5,243 nucleotides of DNA from NCBI GenBank assembly GCA_030841245.1, contig JAVEDG010000381.1, positions 1 through 5,243 of the forward strand. Direction: 5' to 3'. The position numbers and the translations under genes were made by a program. Within the stretch, counting starts at the first letter, position 1; each line of letters starts with the position of its first letter. Origin of the DNA: Actinomycetota bacterium (lineage in GTDB: Bacteria > Actinomycetota > Actinomycetes > JACCUZ01). Below the pieces are notes generated by a model. The model did not search any database. It worked only from the letters and a program-made list of their open reading frames with translations, and was not told the DNA's origin. Positions 1 through 4,857 of this stretch are shown one piece after another.

Positions 1-175
1 GGAGCGGCCCGACGAACAGACCTGGGACCACCGCGAAACTCATCGCTCCTGATCCCGGCGAACTACCTGCAGAGGCCACTCGCTCCGCAGATCAGGATCG
101 CGCGCAGACTGCGGTGATCGAGACGCACGCACAGGTCACGCCGCAAGCACCGGATGGGCTGGCTTCGAATCCCAG

Positions 176-676
176 CTACCCAGAAACCGTTCCCTGCAGG
201 TCGACTAGTGACCTGAGGATGTCTTCCATCTGATCGAGGCTGGCTTGCTGGCCGTCGAAGCGGGTCATGTGGTCACGGCCAGCCTTGTCGCGGAACGCCA
301 GCCTCATCGTGAGCGTCGTGACTCCGTCAATTTCGTGCAGCTGCATGGTCTCGACCGCCTCCGCATCCGGCCAACCTTCAAACAGCCACGTCTCCACCGT
401 CCGGGTCGGCGGCTCGACCTCCAAGTAGGTCCCACGAAACGAGCACACGGTTCCGTGCTCGGTCACGAAGGAGGAGTGGTAGTTCCCTCCGACGCGCAGG
501 TCGATCGAGCACTCCGTCATCTGGTCCGGGGGTGTAGCCCCCCATTTGCTCACATGCTCGGGCTTCGTCAAGACGTCGAAGACGAGTTCGATCGGGGCAT
601 CGAACTCTCGAGTGATGACAATCTCGAGTTCACTCGGAAACTCGATGATCGCCGACCCATGCCGATTAGGTGTCAC
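176..676 (-). CDS. AHSA1-type SRPBCC domain protein
   Basis: This 166-residue protein has the helix-grip (START-like) fold of the AHSA1/SRPBCC family, small cytosolic proteins with a hydrophobic ligand pocket. The ligand and reaction are unknown. Family marks are REFDAP (residues 23-28), VFDVLTKPEHVSKWG (32-46), the strand pair around CSIDLRVGGNY (56-66), FRGTYLEVEPP (80-90), the TLTMRLAFRD strand (121-130) and an amphipathic C-terminal helix (about 145-160). The family's usual WWG after the first helix is a single-Trp KWG here. The start is GTG at 676-674. It overlaps the stop of the upstream repressor gene as GTGA and has AAGGAG seven bases before it, so translational coupling is likely. 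ArsR/AHSA1 pairs are common in bacteria and the repressor probably controls both genes. Base composition is lower in G+C than the right half of the window. The family call is firm and the function is open. Confidence 0.9.
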   Translation of the reverse strand: MTPNRHGSAIIEFPSELEIVITREFDAPIELVFDVLTKPEHVSKWGATPPDQMTECSIDLRVGGNYHSSFVTEHGTVCSFRGTYLEVEPPTRTVETWLFEGWPDAEAVETMQLHEIDGVTTLTMRLAFRDKAGRDHMTRFDGQQASLDQMEDILRSLVDLQGTVSG

Positions 677-1014
677 TGCCGCTCTCCTTGTCGCTGTAGC
701 TCAGTGAGGTAGTCGTCGATCCGATCCAGTCGGTCGTTCATCGCCCGCTCATACTTGGCCACCCAGTCGTGCAAGGGCCGAAGATGCTCCGGTGCCAGGC
801 GGTACAGCCGGCGGCGACCCTCCGCCCGGCAGCTGACGAGTCCCACCTCGCTGAGCACCCGGAGGTGCTTCGAGACCTGGGGCTGTGACATCGAGAGGTC
901 GTTCACGATCGCCCCGACCGCCTTCTCGCCCGCGATCAGCACGTCCAGGATTTCGCGACGGTGGCCGTCGGCAACGGCGTTGAAGACATCCGACGTAGTC
1001 GCAGCGCGAGGCAC
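673..1014 (-). CDS. ArsR-family winged-helix transcriptional repressor
   Basis: This 113-residue DNA-binding protein is the usual length for ArsR/SmtB regulators. It opens with the typical dimerisation/helix-1 stretch (VFNAVADGHRREILDVL, residues 10-26). The recognition helix follows (SQPQVSKHLRVLSEVGLV, 43-60), then the wing (RAEGRRRLYRL, 63-73) and a long C-terminal helix with LHDWVAKYERAMNDRLDRI (81-99). That tail is typical of the ArsR subgroup paired with AHSA1 proteins. The metal-site motif ELCVCD is absent and the only cysteine is Cys62, so a classical As/Cd/Zn sensor is unlikely and a small organic or redox signal is more plausible (inference). The start is GTG at 1014-1012, with no convincing Shine-Dalgarno sequence. 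The -10 box lies six bases upstream, so the message is probably leaderless. The stop overlaps the SRPBCC start. Autorepression is likely from the dyad in its promoter. Confidence 0.93.
   Translation of the reverse strand: MPRAATTSDVFNAVADGHRREILDVLIAGEKAVGAIVNDLSMSQPQVSKHLRVLSEVGLVSCRAEGRRRLYRLAPEHLRPLHDWVAKYERAMNDRLDRIDDYLTELQRQGERQ
684..689 (-). promoter_or_regulatory. Ribosome binding site for the SRPBCC gene
   Basis: Minus-strand AAGGAG lies inside the end of the repressor coding region, seven bases before the GTG at 676. It supports that GTG as the true start, and no in-frame ATG lies nearby. Confidence 0.75.
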
Positions 1015-1020
1015 TCGTCA

Positions 1021-1048
1021 AACATATTCCGATATGGACATGTGTCAA
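1021..1048 (-). promoter_or_regulatory. Promoter of the arsR-SRPBCC operon
   Basis: On the minus strand, a perfect -35 TTGACA (1048-1043) is followed after 16 bases by TATGTT (1026-1021), four of six matches to TATAAT. Transcription would begin six to seven bases further on, at 1015-1014, which is the GTG start codon itself. This fits a leaderless mRNA and explains the lack of a ribosome binding site. Confidence 0.65.
1023..1036. promoter_or_regulatory. Candidate ArsR operator dyad
   Basis: CATAT, four spacer bases, ATATG: an inverted repeat with perfect five-base arms. It overlaps the -10 box and the adjoining spacer of the arsR promoter. ArsR proteins commonly bind AT-rich dyads over their own promoter, so this is the natural candidate operator. 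The arms are short, so the assignment is inferred from position. Confidence 0.5.
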
Positions 1049-1117
1049 GTCGTGCCGATCGGGACGCCCACACCCACCCATACTTGGCGCACAGAAGCTC
1101 CAGGCGGCGGGTTCGTT

Positions 1118-1121
1118 GGAG
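1118..1121 (+). promoter_or_regulatory. Ribosome binding site for the rhodanese gene
   Basis: GGAG lies five bases before the ATG at 1127. It decides for this start over an in-frame GTG at 1121, which overlaps the site itself. Confidence 0.6.
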
Positions 1122-1126
1122 TGGGC

Positions 1127-1528
1127 ATGCCTGACCTCAGCGCGATCGACGTGTTGCTAGCTGCTGCTCGCGCGCAGCTCGACCGGGTCGACCCGACGGT
1201 GCTGGCGGCAGAGGTAGCGGCGGGCGCGCTGCTGATCGATACCCGCCCGCTCGAGCAGAGGCAGCGCGACGGTGACCTTCCCGGCGCCGTCGTCATCGAC
1301 CGGAACGTCCTCGAATGGCGGTTGGACCCGACGAGCCCCTACCGCATCGCCGACATCACCTCAGTTGAGCAGCGCATCATCATCGTGTGCGACCAGGGCT
1401 ACAGCAGCAGCCTCGCCGCAGCGACTTTGCGTCAGCTCGGACTCGTGCGGGCAACCGACCTGGCCGGCGGATTCCAGGCACTGCTGCTGGACGGTGGCTA
1501 TCTCACTCGCGGAGCATCAGCCGGGTGA
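1127..1528 (+). CDS. Single-domain rhodanese-like sulfurtransferase
   Basis: This 133-residue protein covers one complete rhodanese domain. Rhodaneses carry a persulfide on an active-site cysteine and pass the sulfane sulfur to an acceptor such as cyanide or thiols. The substrate here is unknown. The sequence shows LLIDTRP (residues 35-41), the GDLPGAVVIDRNVLEWRLDP stretch (49-68), the strand-loop IIIVCDQGYSSSLAAATL (84-101) and the closing LAGGFQALLLDGG (112-124). Cys88 is the predicted catalytic residue. Its loop has the six-residue form C-x-x-G-x-S of GlpE-type sulfurtransferases, not the longer Cdc25-phosphatase type. No signal peptide is seen, so it should be cytosolic. It is transcribed divergently from the arsR operon and is convergent with the TfoX-domain gene, so it probably stands alone. 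No clear promoter is visible in 1049-1117. The open frame extends further upstream to 755, but that part is antisense to arsR and is not coding. Confidence 0.9.
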   Translation: MPDLSAIDVLLAAARAQLDRVDPTVLAAEVAAGALLIDTRPLEQRQRDGDLPGAVVIDRNVLEWRLDPTSPYRIADITSVEQRIIIVCDQGYSSSLAAATLRQLGLVRATDLAGGFQALLLDGGYLTRGASAG

Positions 1529-1623
1529 ACGGCTCGCCGCGACGTGTACGACGCGTACCGCGCTGGTCGCAACGCCGTAAGACGCATGCCCATGGTCCGG
1601 GGAGATGCGCCCGTCCTGCTCCT

Positions 1624-1956
1624 CTACTTGGGTGGGAGCGACTTGGCGTAAGCGACGCCGTGACGAACCCAGCGTCGCAGCTTCTTCTCGGTCCCGATCG
1701 CCTCAGCGTCGACGCGAAGCCACCCATCCATCTCACGCCCGCGCATCTCGAAACGGCGTACGTGCGGTGCCGCGACGAGCGACTCGGTCTGTGCCGGGTC
1801 GACGCGCAGCAACATGCCGCCTTGTCCGCTGGCGCTGACCGCCATGTGGCCGTGGATCAGGAAGGCGAGCCCGCCGAACATCGCCTTCTCGGTCAGCCCC
1901 GGCTCGCCCGCAACAGCATCGCGGATCCGTCCCGCCAGCTCCTCGTCGTACGCCAT
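1624..1956 (-). CDS. TfoX/Sxy N-terminal domain protein
   Basis: This 110-residue protein matches the TfoX N-terminal domain throughout: MAYDEELAGRIRDAV at the start, KAMFGGLAFLIHGHMAVSAS (residues 24-43), GGMLLRVDP (46-54), FEMRGREMDGWLRVD (69-83) and a basic C-terminal helix, KKLRRWVRHGVAYAKS (91-106). The C-terminal DNA-uptake/HhH domain of proteobacterial TfoX is missing, as is usual for actinobacterial members. A role in competence should therefore not be assumed, and the function is unknown. ATG 1956 is chosen because the domain begins there. The frame stays open upstream to 2151, but that stretch is an Arg-rich shadow of the methyltransferase gene. No strong Shine-Dalgarno is seen. It follows the methyltransferase gene after 56 bases and may be the last gene of that transcript. 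Confidence 0.85.
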   Translation of the reverse strand: MAYDEELAGRIRDAVAGEPGLTEKAMFGGLAFLIHGHMAVSASGQGGMLLRVDPAQTESLVAAPHVRRFEMRGREMDGWLRVDAEAIGTEKKLRRWVRHGVAYAKSLPPK

Positions 1957-2012
1957 GGGTCGCAGTATCGCCCCGACATCTGACAAGCCGCCATGCGGAT
2001 TGGCGCACACAC

Positions 2013-2702
2013 CTAGCCGGACCGGCGGACGACGAACACGTACTCGGGGCTGTCGTCGGTGAAGAGTTCGCCGGCGAACCCGCCGTAGAGCGCCTCCACC
2101 TCGAACCCAGCGACGTCGATCAGCCCGAGCCACTCGTTCTTCGTCGCCCACCAGAGCGAGCTCTGCGCGCCGTCGTCGCCGACGATGTCGATGCGGTTCT
2201 CACCCATCGCGTGGTGAACCGTGTGCGGGACAGGCGCATCCTGGTGCTTGCCGTCGTGCAGTGCAGCAACCCGGTAGTCGTACACGAACGCGTTCCAGGC
2301 GAACCGGCCGTCCGGACGCAGCGACGCTGCTACCCGTTCGAACGTACGCCGGCGGTCGCCCCACGTCGGCAGGTGCAACAACGCGCGGAACGGGCAGTAG
2401 ACCAGACCGGCGGGCTCGTCGAGAGCGAGCTCTCGCATGTCGCCTTCGTGCAGCTCGAGCGTCACGCCCGCGGCCGCGGCACCCACCCGGGCCTGCTCGA
2501 GCATCGCCGGGGACGAGTCGATGCCGACGACGGCTCGCCCGGTCGCCTTCGCGACGGGGATCGCAACCCGCCCGTTCCCGACCGCCAGCTCCACCAGGGG
2601 CCTGTCCGTCGCCCGCGCGAGCTCTACGTAGAACGCGACGTCCTCGGTCATGTGCGCCGACCACTCGTCATAGCGTTCGGAGAATCGCTCGTCCCAGCTC
2701 AT
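2013..2702 (-). CDS. Class I SAM-dependent methyltransferase
   Basis: This 229-residue cytosolic enzyme has a Rossmann-type AdoMet fold. Motif I is LVELAVGNGRVAIPVA (residues 36-51). The acidic ribose-binding residue is Asp62 in GIDSSPAML (60-68), motif II is HEGDMREL (85-92), and the segment after it, GLVYCPFRALLHL (99-111), is typical of the Methyltransf_25/11 group. The N-terminal FSERYDEWSAHM is a common cap region. The C-terminal half (about 135-229) would form the substrate lid and ends in strands SLWWATKNEWLGL and YVFVVRR. The substrate cannot be told from sequence. ATG 2702 is chosen because AGGA lies seven bases before it and the conserved region starts there. The open frame runs on to 2954, but that part is antisense-like to the next gene. 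It lies 52 bases downstream of the PNPOx-like gene, so co-transcription is likely. Confidence 0.92.
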   Translation of the reverse strand: MSWDERFSERYDEWSAHMTEDVAFYVELARATDRPLVELAVGNGRVAIPVAKATGRAVVGIDSSPAMLEQARVGAAAAGVTLELHEGDMRELALDEPAGLVYCPFRALLHLPTWGDRRRTFERVAASLRPDGRFAWNAFVYDYRVAALHDGKHQDAPVPHTVHHAMGENRIDIVGDDGAQSSLWWATKNEWLGLIDVAGFEVEALYGGFAGELFTDDSPEYVFVVRRSG

Positions 2703-2709
2703 GGGCCGA

Positions 2710-2714
2710 TCCTC
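2710..2714 (-). promoter_or_regulatory. Ribosome binding site for the methyltransferase
   Basis: Minus-strand GAGGA sits seven bases before the ATG at 2702. It fixes that start within a much longer open frame. Confidence 0.6.
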
Positions 2715-2754
2715 GCACCACCCGGGAGGGGACGCGTGAGCCGAACGTGTCCGG

Positions 2755-3453
2755 CTAGGACGCCTCGTCGACGTCGCACCGCAGCGGGGCCATGGCGGCA
2801 GCACCGAAGTAGTCGGCGGTCTTGGTACGCCGTACGGACGCCGCGTCTGCGGGGTCCATCTCGACCAGTCGCGGGATGTGCTTCGAGCAGTGGATGTAGG
2901 CCTCTTCGACATCGACGACGACCCAGTACGCCGCGTGCCGCCCCGCCGGCGCACCGTCGGACTCGAAGCCTGCTGCCTTCATGTCCGCCGCCGGGACGAT
3001 GCGTGCCGACCCGTTGATGTGCAAGCCCACCGTGTCGCGCACGAAGTCGACCATGAGCAGACCGACGTGCGGGTTCTCGCGGAGGTTGCCCATGCTCGCC
3101 ATGACCCCGTTGCCGCGGAACTCAGGCCAGGCAACCGTGCATTCGTCGATCACGTGCACGAACCCTGGAGGTCCGGCCCGGAAGCTGCTGTCGCACTCGC
3201 CCGACGCGTCCGACGTCGCGATGAACATCATCTTCTGACAGCGCACGAAGTCACGCATCGCCGGGTTGAGGTGTCCCATGACCTGGTCGTCGTAGAAGCG
3301 CTGAGCCCTTTCGGCGTCGCCCGTCTCGTGCTGCAGGGCATGCTCACCGTCCGAGCCGGGCTGATGCACGGCCGGACCGGGGGTCGTCGAGGAGCCAGGC
3401 AGACGCGCAGCGGCGGGACCCGGCCCGGAAGCAGGGGTTTCCGAGGCCATCAC
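2755..3453 (-). CDS. PNPOx-like FMN-binding split-barrel protein
   Basis: This 232-residue protein belongs to the pyridoxamine 5'-phosphate oxidase-like flavoprotein group, closest by pattern to the COG3576-type 'predicted flavin-nucleotide-binding' proteins. Residues 1-45 are Pro/Ala/Gly-rich and probably disordered. The barrel follows: FVRCQKMMFIATSDASGECD (69-88), GPPGFVHVID (94-103), WPEFRGNGVMASMGNL (109-124), NPHVGLLMVDF (127-137), LHINGSARIV (144-153) and AYIHCSKHIPRLVEM (185-199). The segments around RAGPPGF and FRGNG are those that normally contact the flavin phosphate in this family. Substrate and reaction are unknown, and a role in vitamin B6 synthesis is unlikely. Two starts are possible: GTG 3453 or the adjacent ATG 3450. 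Neither has a Shine-Dalgarno, and the promoter position suggests a leaderless message. It is head-to-head with the flavohemoglobin gene and probably leads the minus-strand transcript through the methyltransferase and TfoX-domain genes. Confidence 0.88.
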   Translation of the reverse strand: MMASETPASGPGPAAARLPGSSTTPGPAVHQPGSDGEHALQHETGDAERAQRFYDDQVMGHLNPAMRDFVRCQKMMFIATSDASGECDSSFRAGPPGFVHVIDECTVAWPEFRGNGVMASMGNLRENPHVGLLMVDFVRDTVGLHINGSARIVPAADMKAAGFESDGAPAGRHAAYWVVVDVEEAYIHCSKHIPRLVEMDPADAASVRRTKTADYFGAAAMAPLRCDVDEAS

Positions 3454-3458
3454 CCAGA

Positions 3459-3488
3459 GTGATACCAGAATGATGACAAAGGGGGCAA
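3459..3488 (-). promoter_or_regulatory. Candidate promoter of the PNPOx-like gene
   Basis: On the minus strand, TTGCCC (3488-3483) is followed after 18 bases by TATCAC (3464-3459), with TGG directly upstream as in an extended -10. The predicted start of transcription is near 3453, the GTG codon, which fits a leaderless mRNA. Both boxes are imperfect. Confidence 0.4.
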
Positions 3489-3499
3489 ACCGCTAGGCT
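3473..3499 (+). promoter_or_regulatory. Candidate promoter of the flavohemoglobin gene
   Basis: ATGACA (3473-3478, five of six to TTGACA) is followed after a short 15-base spacer by TAGGCT (3494-3499), a form of -10 box frequent in high-GC actinobacteria. The mRNA would start only a few bases before GTG 3511. The spacing is short of optimum, so confidence is modest. Confidence 0.4.
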
Positions 3500-3507
3500 G
3501 CCAGCCT
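3495..3507. promoter_or_regulatory. Dyad over the flavohemoglobin -10 region
   Basis: AGGCTG, one central base, CAGCCT: a perfect inverted repeat with six-base arms. It covers the predicted -10 box and transcription start of the flavohemoglobin gene. It could be an operator half-spaced for a compact dimer, or a small hairpin at the 5' end of the message. It does not resemble the AT-rich NsrR site known from enterobacteria. Confidence 0.4.
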
Positions 3508-3510
3508 CCT

Positions 3511-4848
3511 GTGACCGAATCAGCTTCTCAGGAACCCAGCAGACAGGGGGTGGCTCACATCACCGACGTACGCCTCGGGAGACTGAGCCCGGAACTTCTC
3601 GAGACAAGGGAACGGACGAGGCACCCGCTCATGGAGCAGTACGACGACCGACCGCTCGAAGACGACTTCCCTCTGCTCGACGAGAGCCTGCGGCTCATCC
3701 GCGACCGGTCCGATCTTGCGGTGAACTACTTCTACGCAGCCCTGTTCCTCGAGCGCCCGGACCTCCGGGCACTCTTCCCCGCCGCGATGGACACACAGCG
3801 GGACCGCCTCTTCAAGGCGCTGACCGGCATCGTGCGGAACCTGAACGAGCAGGACCGCGTCATCCCGATGCTCGAGCAGCTCGGCCGTGACCACCGCAAG
3901 TACGGCGTGCGCCCCGACCACTACGCCGCCCTCGGACGCGCTCTGATCGGCGCGCTCGAGAAGTACTGCGACGACGTGTGGGTTCCCGAGCTGCAGAGCG
4001 CGTGGGAGCGCGCCTACACCTTCATGGCGCGCACGATGATCGACGGTGCGCAGGAGGCGGCCAGTCGAGAACCGGCATGGTGGAAGGCCGAGATCATCGC
4101 CCACGAACGCCGAGCCGACGACATCGCGGTGATCACCCTGCGTACCGACCGGCGGTACAGCTACACCGCCGGCCAGTTCGCCAGCATCGAGACTCCCTAC
4201 CGCCCCCGCTCGTGGCGCACCTACTCGATGGCCACCGCGCCGAGCCCGGACGGCCTGCTCGAGTTCCACGTCCGCGCACTCGGCCACGGATGGGTCAGCG
4301 GCCCGTTGGTCTGGCGCGCGACCGTCGGCGACGTCCTCAAGCTGGGCGCCCCCATGGGCGAGATGTCGGTCGACCAGCAGTCGCGCCGCGACATCCTCTG
4401 CATCGCGGGCGGCACCGGGCTGGCGCCGATCAAGGCGATGGTCGACGACATGTCCAAGTGGAACACCGCGCGCAAGGTGCATGTGTTCTTCGGCGTACGC
4501 CGGCCGGGCGACCTCTACGACATCGGCGCACTGCACCGGCTGGCCGCGATGAACCCGTGGCTCACCGTCACCCCGGCGGTGTCCGACGAGCCCACCTTCC
4601 CCGGCGAGCGCGGCATGCTGCCCGACGTGGTCGAGCGTCAAGGAGACTGGCGCGAGCACGACGTGTTCGTCTGCGGTTCGCCCGACATGACGCGCTCGAC
4701 CCTGACCCGGCTGAGCGAGCTGGGCGTGCCGGAGTCGCGCATCAGCTACGACGTCGCCGGCGACGAGCACCCCGCCTCGGCACAGGTGATCGACCTGCGC
4801 AGGACCCGCCAGTCGCGGGAACGCACGTCGACCGGGTGGGACCGCTAG
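3511..4848 (+). CDS. Flavohemoglobin (globin-FAD-NAD reductase)
   Basis: This 445-residue protein has the flavohemoglobin layout: globin (about 52-185), FAD-binding barrel (about 190-290) and NAD-binding domain (about 293-425). The family oxidises NO to nitrate using NAD(P)H and O2, though some actinobacterial members have other redox roles. Set against my recollection of E. coli Hmp, the globin keeps the B10 tyrosine (Tyr75), E7 glutamine (Gln96), proximal F8 histidine (His128), Tyr138 and Glu182. The FAD motif is RTYS (236-239), the pyridine-nucleotide loop GGTGLAP (300-306), and CGS (388-390) replaces the usual CGP. Unlike Hmp, the residue before the proximal His is Asp127 rather than Lys, and the C-terminal E-C-F contact is D-V-A (414-416). 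An Arg-rich tail of about 30 residues follows. The start GTG 3511 gives about 45 residues before the globin. ATG 3631, nine bases after GAGG, would give a canonical N-terminus and is a real alternative. Confidence 0.92.
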   Translation: MTESASQEPSRQGVAHITDVRLGRLSPELLETRERTRHPLMEQYDDRPLEDDFPLLDESLRLIRDRSDLAVNYFYAALFLERPDLRALFPAAMDTQRDRLFKALTGIVRNLNEQDRVIPMLEQLGRDHRKYGVRPDHYAALGRALIGALEKYCDDVWVPELQSAWERAYTFMARTMIDGAQEAASREPAWWKAEIIAHERRADDIAVITLRTDRRYSYTAGQFASIETPYRPRSWRTYSMATAPSPDGLLEFHVRALGHGWVSGPLVWRATVGDVLKLGAPMGEMSVDQQSRRDILCIAGGTGLAPIKAMVDDMSKWNTARKVHVFFGVRRPGDLYDIGALHRLAAMNPWLTVTPAVSDEPTFPGERGMLPDVVERQGDWREHDVFVCGSPDMTRSTLTRLSELGVPESRISYDVAGDEHPASAQVIDLRRTRQSRERTSTGWDR

Positions 4849-4857
4849 TTGCGTGCC

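Noticed and set aside
158..176. GCTGG/CCAGC hairpin near the end of the SRPBCC gene as a terminator.
   Set aside because: It has only five base pairs with a nine-base loop and no T-tract on the minus strand. It is better explained as part of the tRNA-like sequence.
193..209. CCTGCAGG, GTCGAC and ACTAGT overlap within 17 bases, and 14 of these bases match a pUC-type polylinker, suggesting vector contamination.
   Set aside because: The SRPBCC reading frame runs through without a break to a normal stop, the match ends after 14 bases, and such GC-rich palindromes are common in this genome type. Checking read support at 176-230 would settle it.
1..233. An open plus-strand frame (3-233), a shorter one ending with TGA at 50-52, and a minus-strand ATG at 43 running off the left edge.
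   Set aside because: None shows a recognisable domain or strong codon bias, and the first overlaps the SRPBCC gene. The minus-strand ATG has AGGAG only two bases before it and just 14 codons are visible. Sequence to the left is needed.
1529..1623. The convergent gap between the rhodanese and TfoX-domain genes, examined for a bidirectional terminator or a small gene.
   Set aside because: Only short imperfect pairings such as GTAC-n5-GTAC are present, with no T-tract and no small ORF with a ribosome site.
1990..2000. CCGC-CAT-GCGG hairpin upstream of the TfoX-domain gene.
   Set aside because: Four-base arms are expected by chance at this GC content, and it does not line up with a promoter or start.
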